NCBI GenBank assembly: GCA_017473015.1
Contig: JAFUNP010000016.1
Span: forward strand, 44,359-108,358
Direction: 5' to 3'
Origin: Oscillospiraceae bacterium
Lineage (GTDB): Bacteria > Bacillota > Clostridia > Oscillospirales > Ruminococcaceae
DNA length: 64,000 bases
Under the pieces are notes generated by a model. That model had not been told where the DNA came from. It worked only from the letters and a program-made list of their open reading frames with translations, and searched no databases. The translations under genes were made by a program, and so were the position numbers. Below are positions 24,962 to 33,831 of this stretch, piece by piece. Each line of letters begins with the position of its first letter. The stretch's first letter is position 1.

Positions 24962-25474
24962 ATGACTAAAAAGGAAAAGCAACAGCTGGCAAAAAAGATA
25001 ATCAGAATTACTGATGAAGAAATAGATGATGAACATTTCATACACAGACTGCTGGAAGAAAGCACTTTATATAATATATATGAAGATGAACGGTCCACAT
25101 TCGGCCAGAAAGCTGCTGACGCACTGGCTGGTTTTGCCGGTTCATGGGCCTTTGTGATTATTTTTATAGTTTTTCTTGCTCTATGGATATCAGGGAATAT
25201 ATGGCTGCTGCGCCAGCCCTTTGACCCGTACCCATTTATTCTGCTGAACCTTATTCTTTCCTGTGTGTCGGCTCTGCAGGCCCCCTTGATTATGATGAGC
25301 CAGAACCGACAGGAGGCCAAAGACCGCAAACGCAGTGAGGGTGACTACAAAATAAATCTGAAAAGTGAAATCATAATAGAGGATATGCATTACAAACTGG
25401 ATGCAATTATTGCCCGCCAGGCAGAAATATTGAAATATCTGTCAGAAAGAGATAATGATAAATATGTTAAATAA
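24962..25474 (+). CDS. DUF1003 family membrane protein
   Basis: 170 residues. The centre, TFGQKAADALAGFAGSWAFVIIFIVFLALW (about 45-75) and a second helix FILLNLILSCVSALQAPLIMMSQNRQ (about 93-118), is the two-helix core of DUF1003 proteins, with the typical R-x-x-x-D-R after the second helix (DRKRSEGDYKIN). The N-terminal part is soluble and charged, the C-terminal part an amphipathic helix. The biochemical role of the family is not established. Start ATG 24962 after aaaagga; a TATAAT at about 24922 may be its -10. Confidence 0.8.
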   Translation: MTKKEKQQLAKKIIRITDEEIDDEHFIHRLLEESTLYNIYEDERSTFGQKAADALAGFAGSWAFVIIFIVFLALWISGNIWLLRQPFDPYPFILLNLILSCVSALQAPLIMMSQNRQEAKDRKRSEGDYKINLKSEIIIEDMHYKLDAIIARQAEILKYLSERDNDKYVK

Positions 25475-25555
25475 ATAACTTTTTTCTTTTCATTGATTTT
25501 AATTTTTAATATGTTATTATTAAAGTATAATGAATAATAAAAAGGAGAACGGATT

Positions 25556-26089
25556 ATGTCAAATATCTGGCACGATATTAACCCTAAGAGAATCACACCT
25601 GATGATTTTATTGCAGTTATTGAAATTGAAAAAGGTTCCAAAAATAAATATGAACTGGATAAGGAAACAGGCCATATCATTCTGGACAGAATTCTGCATA
25701 CATCTACACATTATCCTGCAAACTACGGCCTGATTCCTCGCACATACGGCGATGATAAAGACCCTCTGGATGTTCTGGTGCTGTGCAGTGAAACTATCAG
25801 ACCTATGAGTCTTGTAAGAGTATATCCTATCGGCGTTATCTCCATGCTGGACAACGGCGAAGGCGATGAAAAAATCATTGCTATCCCATTCAGCGACCCT
25901 ACTTACAACTCATACAAGGATATTTCTGAACTGCCTCCACATATTTTTGAAGAAATGAGACATTTCTTCACAGTTTACAAAAACCTGGAAGGCAAAGACA
26001 CAGTGGTTAATGAAGTACAGGGTGCAGATATAGCAAGAGAAATTATCGCACACTGCATTGATAACTATGTGGAAAGATTCTGCAAATAA
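25556..26089 (+). CDS. ppa: Inorganic pyrophosphatase, soluble family I
   Basis: 177 residues, the normal bacterial length. It hydrolyses pyrophosphate to two phosphates and pulls biosynthetic reactions forward. Metal-binding signature GDDKDPLDVLVL (about 65-76) supplies the three Asp of the D-x-D-P-x-D motif, and KNKYELDK near 27-34 the substrate-binding Lys and Tyr. A cytoplasmic enzyme, here a single gene with its own terminator. Start ATG after aaaggagaacgg. Confidence 0.95.
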   Translation: MSNIWHDINPKRITPDDFIAVIEIEKGSKNKYELDKETGHIILDRILHTSTHYPANYGLIPRTYGDDKDPLDVLVLCSETIRPMSLVRVYPIGVISMLDNGEGDEKIIAIPFSDPTYNSYKDISELPPHIFEEMRHFFTVYKNLEGKDTVVNEVQGADIAREIIAHCIDNYVERFCK

Positions 26090-26105
26090 CTGATTGTTAA
26101 TCAAT

Positions 26106-26137
26106 AAAAAGCAAGGTTTCATGCCTTGCTTTTTTTA
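26106..26137 (+). terminator. Terminator of ppa
   Basis: AAAGCAAGG / CCTTGCTTT stem followed by seven T. Confidence 0.9.
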
Positions 26138-26206
26138 ATGTTTTTTATTTGTTTCACTTACATAAAAAATATATTACTTTTTTATGCATTTTTTGCACGG
26201 AAGTAC

Positions 26207-26235
26207 TTGACTTTACACTCATTAAGTGCTAAAAT
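26207..26235 (+). promoter_or_regulatory. Promoter of the ylxM-ffh operon
   Basis: TTGACT, 17 bases, TAAAAT. It lies 47 bases before ylxM and directly after the ppa terminator. Confidence 0.7.
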
Positions 26236-26281
26236 AAATAGCGTTGTAAAGCGCAACAACTTTACGGAAGGGAGAAAAACA

Positions 26282-26650
26282 ATGTCAAAGAACCTTGAAA
26301 TGTCATATCTGCTGGATTTTTATGGCGAAGTGCTGACAGAAAAACAGAGAGATATGATGCAGCAGTACTTTAACATGGACCTGTCCCTTTCTGAAATCGC
26401 AGACAACTTCAATATCACCCGCCAGGGCGTGCGTGATGCCATCAAAAGAGGTGAAGGCATCCTGACACAGCTGGAAGGTCAGATTGGATTTGCTGCCAAA
26501 TACCGCGACCTTATCGAAGGTGTGGAACAGATAAGAGCATTGGCACAGAATATTTCCTTCTACAATATCTCATCTTACTCCACAAGTGACGAAATCACAA
26601 AAGCCACCGGTAAGATTATGCAAATCTGTGATGACTTGTCAAACAATTAG
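26282..26650 (+). CDS. ylxM: YlxM family, putative SRP accessory DNA-binding protein
   Basis: 122 residues. LDFYGEVLTEKQRDMMQQYFNMDLSLSEIADNFNITRQGVRDAI (about 9-54) is the sigma-70 region 4-like helix-turn-helix of the YlxM family, encoded directly before ffh in most Firmicutes. In streptococci YlxM binds SRP components and modulates the pathway. The C-terminal half is helical and ends with CDDLSNN. The start is ATG 26282 after ggaagggag, with the ffh start eleven bases after the stop. An upstream in-frame extension is not supported by a binding site. Confidence 0.9.
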   Translation: MSKNLEMSYLLDFYGEVLTEKQRDMMQQYFNMDLSLSEIADNFNITRQGVRDAIKRGEGILTQLEGQIGFAAKYRDLIEGVEQIRALAQNISFYNISSYSTSDEITKATGKIMQICDDLSNN

Positions 26651-26661
26651 GAAGGTGTACT

Positions 26662-27987
26662 ATGGCATTTGAATCATTGACTCAGAAACTGTCCAACGCC
26701 TTTAAAAAACTGAGAGGCAAGGGCAGACTTACAGAAGATGACATCAAGCTGGCCATGCGCGAAGTGCGTATAGCGCTGCTGGAAGCTGATGTAAACATGC
26801 TGGTAGCCAAAGACTTTATCAAAACAGTCAGCGCCCGTGCAATGGGAGCAGAGGTTATGGAAAGCCTTACACCGGCCCAGCAGGTAATCAAAATTGTTAA
26901 CGAAGAGCTGACAGCTCTTATGGGCAGTGAAAACTCCCGTGTTAAATTTGCAAACCACGGCCCTACAATCATTATGATGTGCGGTCTGCAGGGTGCCGGT
27001 AAAACCACACATACTGCAAAGCTTGCAAAACTTTATCTCAAACAGGGCCACAGACCACTGGTAGCCGCACTGGACATTTACCGTCCTGCAGCTATTGAAC
27101 AGCTGGAAATTGTGGCACAGCAGGCAGGTGTTCCTGTTTTCCAGATGGGTAAAACAGACCCTGTAGTGGTAGCAAAAAATGCTTACAACCACGCAAAAGA
27201 CTATGGTAACGATATCCTCATCCTGGACACCGCCGGTCGACTTCACATCGACCAGCAGCTGATGCAGGAGCTGACAGATATAAAAGCTACAGTACCGGTT
27301 ACAGAGACACTTCTGGTAATCGATGCTATGGCAGGTCAGGACGCTGTAAACGTTGCAAAACAGTTCAACGAAACTATCGGTCTTGACGGCGTTATCGTGA
27401 CAAAAATGGACGGCGACACCCGCGGCGGTTCAGCACTCAGCGTAAAAGCTGTTACAGGCAAACCGATTAAGTTCGTGGGTACAGGCGAAAAGCTGGACGA
27501 CCTGGAAACATTCCATCCGGACCGTATGGCCAGCAGAATTCTGGGCATGGGTGACGTGCTGACACTGATTGAAAAAGCACGGGATGTTCAGGACCAGAAA
27601 GCCGCCGAAGAAACCGCCAAAAAAATGATGCGGAACAAATTCGACATGAACGACATGCTCGAACAGTTCCATCAGGTAAAGAAAATGGGTGGCATTTCAT
27701 CCATGCTTTCTATGATGCCTGGTGCAGGCTCTATCAGCGACGACGATGAAGAACGGGCTGAAAAAGAGATGAAAAAAATCGAGGCTATTATCTACTCTAT
27801 GACAAAGAAGGAAAGGGAAAAACCTTCCATCATCGACGCCAAAAGAAAAAGAAGAATAGCACGGGGTTCCGGCACTCAGGTACAGGACGTAAACAGATTG
27901 TTGCGTCAGTTTGAACAGATGCAGAAAATGATGCGACAGTTCAGCAAAAATCCAAAAGCATTCAACAGAATGCTGAAGGGCAGATAA
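26662..27987 (+). CDS. ffh: Signal recognition particle GTPase Ffh
   Basis: 441 residues, normal length. With 4.5S RNA it forms the SRP, which binds signal sequences at the ribosome and brings them to FtsY at the membrane. N domain at 1-90; G domain with P-loop GLQGAGKTT (about 108-116), LDTAGR (about 190) and TKMDGDTRGG (about 250); Met-rich M domain from about 300 (MMRNKFDMNDMLEQF, MLSMMPG, RQFEQMQKMMRQF) that binds RNA and signal peptide. It is co-transcribed with ylxM. The 4.5S RNA gene is not visible in the window. Confidence 0.97.
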   Translation: MAFESLTQKLSNAFKKLRGKGRLTEDDIKLAMREVRIALLEADVNMLVAKDFIKTVSARAMGAEVMESLTPAQQVIKIVNEELTALMGSENSRVKFANHGPTIIMMCGLQGAGKTTHTAKLAKLYLKQGHRPLVAALDIYRPAAIEQLEIVAQQAGVPVFQMGKTDPVVVAKNAYNHAKDYGNDILILDTAGRLHIDQQLMQELTDIKATVPVTETLLVIDAMAGQDAVNVAKQFNETIGLDGVIVTKMDGDTRGGSALSVKAVTGKPIKFVGTGEKLDDLETFHPDRMASRILGMGDVLTLIEKARDVQDQKAAEETAKKMMRNKFDMNDMLEQFHQVKKMGGISSMLSMMPGAGSISDDDEERAEKEMKKIEAIIYSMTKKEREKPSIIDAKRKRRIARGSGTQVQDVNRLLRQFEQMQKMMRQFSKNPKAFNRMLKGR

Positions 27988-28084
27988 AAAAACAGAAAAA
28001 TTATTTTAATCACACATCAATACAGTTCAGTATATTAAAACGCACAGCGTTTCAATATAAACAATTCTTATGGAGGTAAAAAAG
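27988..28084 (+). promoter_or_regulatory. Leader region of rpsP
   Basis: Ninety-seven bases with a small hairpin AAACGC-aca-GCGTTT (about 28038-28052) before the ribosome binding site atggagg. It may hold a promoter or leader control; no consensus promoter is obvious. Confidence 0.35.
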
Positions 28085-28327
28085 ATGGCTGTAAAAATTA
28101 GACTTCGTCGTATGGGCGCAAAAAAAGCTCCTTTCTATCGTGTAGTTGTTGCTGATTCCCGTTTCCCAAGAGATGGTAGATTTATCGAAGAAATCGGTTA
28201 CTACGACCCAACAAAAGAACCAGCAGTAGTTTCTATCGATGCTGAAAAAGCAAAAAAATGGATTGCTACAGGCGCTCAGCCAACAGATACAGTTAAAGTT
28301 CTTCTGAAGAAAAACAACATTATCTAA
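28085..28327 (+). CDS. rpsP: Ribosomal protein S16
   Basis: 80 residues beginning [20 protein letters not shown], with the conserved [20 protein letters not shown] and the C-terminal [11 protein letters not shown]. It is a small-subunit protein needed for 30S assembly. It leads the classical rpsP-khpA-rimM-trmD series. Start ATG 28085 behind ggagg; an upstream ATG five codons earlier is part of the binding site. Confidence 0.97.
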   Translation: MAVKIRLRRMGAKKAPFYRVVVADSRFPRDGRFIEEIGYYDPTKEPAVVSIDAEKAKKWIATGAQPTDTVKVLLKKNNII

Positions 28328-28342
28328 TATCGGAGGCTTGTA

Positions 28343-28576
28343 ATGGAGCAGTTATTAGTTAATATTGCGAGAGGCCTTGTGGAAGATAAAGATGCTGTAA
28401 AGGTTGTAGCAGATGAAAAAAATATAGAAGGTGTAGTAGTATACCATCTGACTGTTGCTCCTGACGACATGGGCAGAATTATCGGCAAACAGGGTAGAAT
28501 TGCAAAAGCTATCCGCACAGTTATCAGAGCCGCTGCTAACCGCTCCGGTGAAAAGGTAGTTGTGGAAATAGACTAA
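28343..28576 (+). CDS. khpA: KH-domain RNA-binding protein KhpA (YlqC)
   Basis: 77 residues, one KH domain with the RNA-gripping loop GRIIGKQGRIAKAIR (GKQG, about 49-52). In Gram-positive bacteria KhpA pairs with KhpB and affects RNA stability, cell elongation and division. Directly downstream of rpsP as usual, 15 bases apart, behind cggagg. Confidence 0.93.
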   Translation: MEQLLVNIARGLVEDKDAVKVVADEKNIEGVVVYHLTVAPDDMGRIIGKQGRIAKAIRTVIRAAANRSGEKVVVEID

Positions 28577-28583
28577 AAATTAT

Positions 28584-28609
28584 CGGGTGCTTTCACACGA
28601 AGGCGCCCG
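28584..28609 (+). terminator. Hairpin between khpA and rimM
   Basis: CGGGTGCTTT pairs with AAGGCGCCCG including G-U pairs. Only TCTTTAG follows, so it probably attenuates rather than ends transcription. Confidence 0.4.
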
Positions 28610-28697
28610 TCTTTAGCGTAAGGGCAGGGTATAGGCTTTATCACAACCATGCGGTAAAACCTATATTTTGTTTCTGCTAATCTTTTGAGAGGTCAGT

Positions 28698-29213
28698 ATG
28701 AATTATATCGAAACAGGCGAAATCATATCTATCCATGGTATCCGCGGTGAGGTAAAAGTTTACCCATGGGCAGACTATCCCCAGTTTCTTGAAGAATTTG
28801 ATACATTCTATATCAAAAAGAACAAAATGCACTTTCAGCGTCTTACAGCTACCAGCGTAAGAGCACATAAAAATACTGTGCTTATTCAGTTTGAAGGTAT
28901 AGACAATACTGAGCTGGCCAGAAATCTGGTGGGCAAGGTGCTGTATCTGGACCGCGACGAAATTGAGCTGGAAGAGGGCACATACTTTGTGGCAGACCTT
29001 ATCGGCTGCAAGGTGGTAAACGGTGATACGGGGGAAGAAATCGGCACTGTGACCGATGTAAAATTCCTGGGTGCCAGCGATATTTATTATATTCAGGGCA
29101 ATGACGGCAAGGAATATATGTTCCCGGCAGTTGATGAGTTCCTGATGGGTACAGATATTGACGCAAAGATTATTAAAGTTAAAGTGATAGAGGGTATGTT
29201 CAGTGAGGATTAA
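28698..29213 (+). CDS. rimM: 16S rRNA processing factor RimM
   Basis: 171 residues, normal length. N-terminal RimM domain with GEIISIHGIRGEVKVYPW (about 7-24) and C-terminal PRC-barrel domain (ADLIGCKVVNGDTGEEIGTV, about 97-116). RimM helps mature the 30S head and binds S19. It overlaps the start of trmD by 11 bases. Start ATG after gagaggtc. Confidence 0.95.
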   Translation: MNYIETGEIISIHGIRGEVKVYPWADYPQFLEEFDTFYIKKNKMHFQRLTATSVRAHKNTVLIQFEGIDNTELARNLVGKVLYLDRDEIELEEGTYFVADLIGCKVVNGDTGEEIGTVTDVKFLGASDIYYIQGNDGKEYMFPAVDEFLMGTDIDAKIIKVKVIEGMFSED

Positions 29214-29913
29214 TATTGCCACATTATTTCCCGATATGTGCGAAGCTGTTATAAGCACCAGCATTATCGGCCGCGCCAGAAACAGCGGTAAAGTAGAAAT
29301 AAAAACATATAATATCCGTGACTACACTCTGAATAAACACAGAAATGTAGACGATACTCCTTATGGCGGCGGTCATGGAATGGTTATGCAGGCACAGCCT
29401 GTTTACGACTGCTGCAGGGTTATCGCTGAGGAAAGCGGTACAAAACCTTTTGTTATTTTCACCACAGCAGCCGGCCGAGTATTCGACCAGCAGCTGGCCA
29501 GGGAACTGGCTCAGAAGGAAAGTATAACTATTGTATGCGGTCATTACGAAGGTATAGACGAAAGAATAATAGAGGAAATAGCCGATATGGAAGTGTCTAT
29601 CGGTGACTATGTCCTCACAGGCGGTGAACTGCCTGCTCTGGTTATTACAGATGCTGTGTGCCGCATGCTGCCGGGCGTACTGAAAAGCGAAGAAGGTTTT
29701 ACCGAAGAAAGCCATTTCAACGGTTTGCTGGAGCACGCACAGTACACACGCCCCTATGAATGGCACGGCAGAACAGTGCCTGATGTACTTTTGTCAGGCC
29801 ACGAAAAAAACATAAAAGAGTACCGCAGACAGGACTCAATCAACCGCACCAAACAAAAAAGGCCGGACTTATATGCAAAAATGTTCCCGGAAAACCAGGA
29901 TGTTGAAAAATAA
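29203..29913 (+). CDS. trmD: tRNA (guanine-N1)-methyltransferase TrmD
   Basis: 236 residues from a GTG start inside the rimM end, behind agaggg. It methylates G37 of tRNAs with SAM and prevents frameshifting. SPOUT trefoil-knot signatures are present: TPYGGGHGMVMQ (about 49-60), VCGHYEGIDERI (about 112-123) and IGDYVLTGGELPA (about 132-144). The usual next gene, rplS (L19), is not found here; HPr follows instead. Confidence 0.96.
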   Translation: MRINIATLFPDMCEAVISTSIIGRARNSGKVEIKTYNIRDYTLNKHRNVDDTPYGGGHGMVMQAQPVYDCCRVIAEESGTKPFVIFTTAAGRVFDQQLARELAQKESITIVCGHYEGIDERIIEEIADMEVSIGDYVLTGGELPALVITDAVCRMLPGVLKSEEGFTEESHFNGLLEHAQYTRPYEWHGRTVPDVLLSGHEKNIKEYRRQDSINRTKQKRPDLYAKMFPENQDVEK

Positions 29914-29988
29914 GTAGCAAAATACACAAAAAATGTTAATAACTTTTCACTTCTTAATGGTTATAATAGATAATTTGCCGTAAGTTTG

Positions 29989-30017
29989 TTGACTATTTTT
30001 AGATATTGTTATAAAAT
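29989..30017 (+). promoter_or_regulatory. Promoter of ptsH
   Basis: TTGACT, 17 bases, TAAAAT, 51 bases before the start codon. Indicates that HPr is transcribed separately from trmD. Confidence 0.65.
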
Positions 30018-30068
30018 AGATTCGTATCGAAAAAATATAAATCATTTTATATATGAGGAGATTATATA

Positions 30069-30332
30069 ATGTTTTACAAAGATGTTACAGTTGAAAATCA
30101 GGTAGGTTTACACGCTCGTCCAGCTACTTTCTTTATCCAGAAAGCTAATGAATTCAAATCTTCTATCTGGGTAGAAAAAGAAGAAAGAAGAGTAAACGCA
30201 AAGAGCCTTCTGGGCGTTCTGTCACTGGGTATCGTTGGCGGTACAACAATCAGAGTTATTGCTGACGGTCAGGATGAAGAAGCTGCAGTAGAAGCACTCG
30301 TAAAACTGGTTAACTCAGGTTTTGCTGACTAA
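30069..30332 (+). CDS. ptsH: Phosphocarrier protein HPr
   Basis: 87 residues. GLHARPA places the phosphorylated His at position 15, and NAKSLLGVLSLG places the regulatory Ser at 46, the site used by HPr kinase in Firmicutes for CcpA-dependent catabolite control. It carries phosphate from enzyme I to PTS sugar transporters. It stands alone with promoter and terminator and no ptsI next to it. Start ATG behind gaggag. Confidence 0.95.
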   Translation: MFYKDVTVENQVGLHARPATFFIQKANEFKSSIWVEKEERRVNAKSLLGVLSLGIVGGTTIRVIADGQDEEAAVEALVKLVNSGFAD

Positions 30333-30343
30333 TTAAAAATTTT

Positions 30344-30379
30344 AAACCGCCGACTGTTTATCAGCCCGGCGGTTTTTTT
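30344..30379 (+). terminator. Terminator of ptsH
   Basis: AAACCGCCG / CGGCGGTTT with a 14-base loop followed by a T-run. Confidence 0.88.
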
Positions 30380-30458
30380 GTCTTTATTTATATAAAATAC
30401 AGATTTATATCACATATTTATGATATAATATTTATATTACAGGGAAAGGGGGATATTT

Positions 30459-32291
30459 ATGACAAAGGCAGAGCTTTATGAGAAAGCCAAAACCTTGCCT
30501 ATGCTGCCCGGTGTTTACATTATCCGTGATAAAGATGACACCATCATATATATAGGCAAGGCAAAGAAACTGCGTAACAGGGTAAGCCAGTATTTCAAGG
30601 AAAATGCTGACCATTTGCCAAAGGTGCAGAAAATGGTGGAGAATGCATTCTCATTTGATGTGATTGTCACAAACTCTGAGTTTGAAGCCCTGACCCTGGA
30701 ATGCAGTCAGATTAAACAGTACAGCCCTAAATACAACATCCTTCTGAAGGACGACAAAGGCTATAATTTTATCAAAATCTCCAAAGAGCCTTTTCCGCGC
30801 ATTACCGCAGAATTTCAGGTTCTGGATGACAGTAAATACCTGGGACCATATATGTCCAGCTTTGCCGTAAGGGAAATGGTGGCCACAGCCCAGCAGATAT
30901 TCCGTCTGCCTACCTGTAACCGCGTATTTCCCCGCGATTTTGGCAAGGAAAGACCCTGCCTGAATTACCACATAAAAAAATGTATGGGTGTGTGTACAGG
31001 CCGAATAAGCCAGGCTGACTACAATGAAATTATAGACAGTGCCGTAAAATTTATAAAACAGGACACAGAAAAAATTATAGATGTTCTCCAGGAAAACATG
31101 GAAGCGGCTGCCGAAAACCTGGAGTTTGAAAAAGCAGCCCTTATCCGTGACCAGATTACTGCCATACAGAAGCTGTCTGCCGGTCAGAATGTGGTCAATG
31201 ACAACCTGCAGAGTCATGATTTTATCGCCCTTACAGGTGGCGGCAAAAACTGCTGTGTCAGCGTTCTGCGCTTCCGTGGCGGCAGGCTTATGGACAAAAA
31301 AGAGCATGTTTTCTTCGGCGAAGAAAACACCGACGATGTGCGTGATGAATTTCTGGTACAGTTCTACTCCACTGAAACACCACCCAAAAATGTTATGCTG
31401 GATGCCATGCCTCTGGACGAGGACATAGTGGAGTACATTCAGAAAAAGAGCAAAACAAAGGTGAATGTGGCCATGGTGCATAAAGGTGAAAACCTGAAAA
31501 TCATCAAAATGGCTTACACCAACGCAGTGGAAAGACTGGCCCGCGAAACCGGCCGTCTGGACAAAAGCCTCCGTTTTTTGGACGAGCTGGCAAATATGCT
31601 GGGACTGCCACATCCTCCGCATACTATTGAAAGTTACGATATTTCCAACTGGGGCGACGGCACAAGTGTTGCCGGTATGATAGTATTTGAAGACGGCAAA
31701 CCGAAAAAAAGCGGCTACCGCACCTTTAAAATGAAAACAATTGCCGGTACAGACGACTATGGCTCCATGCAGGAAACGCTGTCACGCCGTGTGGCAGAGT
31801 TCGAAAAAGGCGCTCCCGGCCAGTTTGGTATCAAACCGGATGTTATCTTCCTTGATGGCGGCAAAGGCCAGTTATCCAGCGTTTTGGAGGTGCTGGCAGG
31901 CACTGCATTTGAAGATGTGCCGGTATTTGGCATGGTGAAGGACTCCAAACATCGCACCAGAGCTATGGTGGGCAAAGATGGCGAAATAGCTATAGCCATG
32001 CACAAAGGTATTTTCAAATTTGTGACCGAAATTCAGGACGAAGTCCACAGATTTTCCATTGAATATCAGCGACGCACCCGGAAAAGCAAATCCTATGCGG
32101 TCACATTGACCAAAGTGCCGGGCATTGGTCCTAAAAAGGCTGAAAATCTGATGAGAAAATTTAAAACAGTGGCCAATATCAAGGCTGCCGAAATGGGCGA
32201 ACTGATAGAAGCCGAGGGCATCACCTATAAAGATGCCAGAAATATATACGAATATTTCCACTATGACGAGGAGGGGAATTTTATACAATGA
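30459..32291 (+). CDS. uvrC: Excinuclease ABC subunit C
   Basis: 610 residues, normal length. It makes the two incisions in nucleotide excision repair. GIY-YIG domain at the N-terminus (LPGVYIIRDKDDTIIYIGKA, about 15-35), UVR motif about 195-230 (NLEFEKAALIRDQI) for UvrB contact, RNase H-like nuclease about 380-530 (ESYDISNWGDGTSVAGMIVF, DVIFLDGGKGQL), and helix-hairpin-helix at the end (KVPGIGPKKAENLMRKF). Start of a uvrC-rsmD-coaD operon: its TGA overlaps the ATG of rsmD. Confidence 0.97.
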   Translation: MTKAELYEKAKTLPMLPGVYIIRDKDDTIIYIGKAKKLRNRVSQYFKENADHLPKVQKMVENAFSFDVIVTNSEFEALTLECSQIKQYSPKYNILLKDDKGYNFIKISKEPFPRITAEFQVLDDSKYLGPYMSSFAVREMVATAQQIFRLPTCNRVFPRDFGKERPCLNYHIKKCMGVCTGRISQADYNEIIDSAVKFIKQDTEKIIDVLQENMEAAAENLEFEKAALIRDQITAIQKLSAGQNVVNDNLQSHDFIALTGGGKNCCVSVLRFRGGRLMDKKEHVFFGEENTDDVRDEFLVQFYSTETPPKNVMLDAMPLDEDIVEYIQKKSKTKVNVAMVHKGENLKIIKMAYTNAVERLARETGRLDKSLRFLDELANMLGLPHPPHTIESYDISNWGDGTSVAGMIVFEDGKPKKSGYRTFKMKTIAGTDDYGSMQETLSRRVAEFEKGAPGQFGIKPDVIFLDGGKGQLSSVLEVLAGTAFEDVPVFGMVKDSKHRTRAMVGKDGEIAIAMHKGIFKFVTEIQDEVHRFSIEYQRRTRKSKSYAVTLTKVPGIGPKKAENLMRKFKTVANIKAAEMGELIEAEGITYKDARNIYEYFHYDEEGNFIQ

Positions 32292-32833
32292 GAGTAATCA
32301 GCGGTACAGCACGCGGCACTAAACTGGAAAGTCTGGACGGCCTTTCCACACGCCCTACAATTGACCGTGTAAAGGAAGGTATTTTTTCTTCCATACAGTT
32401 TGCTGTTCCCGGTGCCAGAGTTCTGGACTTGTTTGCCGGCAGCGGTCAGATGGGTATAGAATGTCTGTCCCGAGGCGCAGGGCAGGGTGTATTTGTGGAC
32501 AGCAACCGCGATGCTGTAAATATAGTGATAAGAAATGTTAAAGCCTGCTCCCTTTTTGACAAGGCCAGAGTGGTAAATATGTCTGCCCAGGATTTTCTGC
32601 GCACCACAAAGGATGAGTTTGATCTGATTTTTCTGGACCCTCCATACAATATGGGAATTCTGGATGAAATTATGGAAAAGGTCTACCAAATTACTGCGCC
32701 CGGTGGTATAATAATGGCAGAAAGTGAACTGGGCTGGTCTCTGAAAAAAGAAATTCCGGGGCTGGTACAGAAAAAACAGTACAAATACGGTAAAGTTCTG
32801 GTTACAAAATTCATCAAGGAGAATGAAGAATGA
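32288..32833 (+). CDS. rsmD: 16S rRNA (guanine966-N2)-methyltransferase RsmD
   Basis: 181 residues. SAM-binding LDLFAGSGQMGIECLSRG (about 49-66) and catalytic FLDPPYNMG (about 116-124) mark a class I N2-guanine methyltransferase. The N-terminal RVISGTARGTKL is typical of RsmD. Overlaps uvrC and coaD by four bases at both ends; rsmD-coaD adjacency is common in bacteria. Confidence 0.95.
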   Translation: MRVISGTARGTKLESLDGLSTRPTIDRVKEGIFSSIQFAVPGARVLDLFAGSGQMGIECLSRGAGQGVFVDSNRDAVNIVIRNVKACSLFDKARVVNMSAQDFLRTTKDEFDLIFLDPPYNMGILDEIMEKVYQITAPGGIIMAESELGWSLKKEIPGLVQKKQYKYGKVLVTKFIKENEE

Positions 32834-33312
32834 AAATAGCAATCTGTCCGGGCAGTTTTGACCCTGTTACAAAAGGTCATGTAGATATTCTTGAGCGCTC
32901 CAGCAAACTTTTTGACAAAGTAATTGCTGTTGTGCTGGTAAACCCAACCAAAACACCTACATTTACCACAGAAGAAAGAGTGGAAATGATAAAACGCGTT
33001 ACAGGCCATATCCCAAACCTGGAGGTAGACAGCTACACAGGTCTGGTTGCTGACTATGCAAAAATGAAAAACGCTCACACCCTTATCAAAGGTCTGCGCG
33101 CTGTAACCGACTTTGAATATGAATTCCAGCAGGCTTTGACAAATAAAATTCTCAATCCTGACCTGGAAACAATGTTTATGATGACAAACCAGAAATATAT
33201 GTACCTGTCATCTACTATTGTTCGCCAGATTGCTGCGTTTGACGGCGACATTACAGAATTTGTCCTGCCTGAAATCAAGGACGATATTCTGGAAAGAATA
33301 AAACCCAAATAA
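32830..33312 (+). CDS. coaD: Phosphopantetheine adenylyltransferase
   Basis: 160 residues, normal length. It joins ATP and 4'-phosphopantetheine to dephospho-CoA. The nucleotidyltransferase motif GSFDPVTKGHVDIL (about 8-21, with the conserved GH) and YMYLSSTIVRQIA (about 123-135) with the S-S-T-x-x-R pattern are present. Third gene of the operon, start overlapping rsmD (ATGA). Confidence 0.96.
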   Translation: MKIAICPGSFDPVTKGHVDILERSSKLFDKVIAVVLVNPTKTPTFTTEERVEMIKRVTGHIPNLEVDSYTGLVADYAKMKNAHTLIKGLRAVTDFEYEFQQALTNKILNPDLETMFMMTNQKYMYLSSTIVRQIAAFDGDITEFVLPEIKDDILERIKPK

Positions 33313-33333
33313 ATAAAAACAAGGAGAATATAA

Positions 33334-33783
33334 ATGGCAGTATCATTGGAAACTTTGCTTGAAAACCTGGAAGAAATCCTGGAAGAAGGCATGAGCGTAC
33401 CGCTTTCCGGCGGCAAACGCATGGTGGATGTTGACGCCGCCAGGGATATTATTGACGATATCAGACGGAATATGCCCCGGGAAATCCTCCAGGCAAAAGC
33501 CATTGTGCAGGACCGCACACAGATTTTGTCAAAGGCAAAAAAAGAAGCCGAAGATATGGTAAAAACAGCTGAAGAGCGCGCCCGCACACTGCTGAACCGT
33601 GAAGAAATTGTACGCCAGGCTGAAGCAAAAGCCAGGACAATCACATCCGAAGCACAGCAGCAGGCTGCACAGCTGCGCACATCTGTAACCAAATACTGTG
33701 ACAACCTGCTGGCAGGTACACAGGAACAGATGCAGAAAAACTACAACGAAATCAAACTCATCCGTGAAGGTCTGAAAAAATAA
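33334..33783 (+). CDS. Coiled-coil protein conserved after coaD in Clostridia
   Basis: 149 residues. Residues about 25-45 contain GGKRMVDVDAARDIIDDIRRNMP, then a long helix rich in Ala, Glu and Arg (AKAIVQDRTQILSKAKKEAE onward) to the end. Such proteins, often labelled ATPase or V-type subunit H-like because of the coiled coil, are commonly found after coaD in Clostridia. A DivIVA-like polar or membrane-associated scaffold is possible; no catalytic site is visible. Start ATG behind aaggag, 21 bases after coaD. Confidence 0.7.
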   Translation: MAVSLETLLENLEEILEEGMSVPLSGGKRMVDVDAARDIIDDIRRNMPREILQAKAIVQDRTQILSKAKKEAEDMVKTAEERARTLLNREEIVRQAEAKARTITSEAQQQAAQLRTSVTKYCDNLLAGTQEQMQKNYNEIKLIREGLKK

Positions 33784-33798
33784 TCACACATCTTCAAT

Positions 33799-33822
33799 CT
33801 CCTGCGTATTATATGGCAGGAG
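33799..33822 (+). promoter_or_regulatory. Hairpin covering the spoVM ribosome binding site
   Basis: CTCCTGC (33799-33805) pairs perfectly with GCAGGAG (33816-33822) around a ten-base loop. The second arm contains most of the AGGAGG ribosome binding site (33818-33823) of spoVM, so the hairpin could restrain translation until opened. Confidence 0.5.
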
Positions 33823-33831
33823 GCGATTGTT

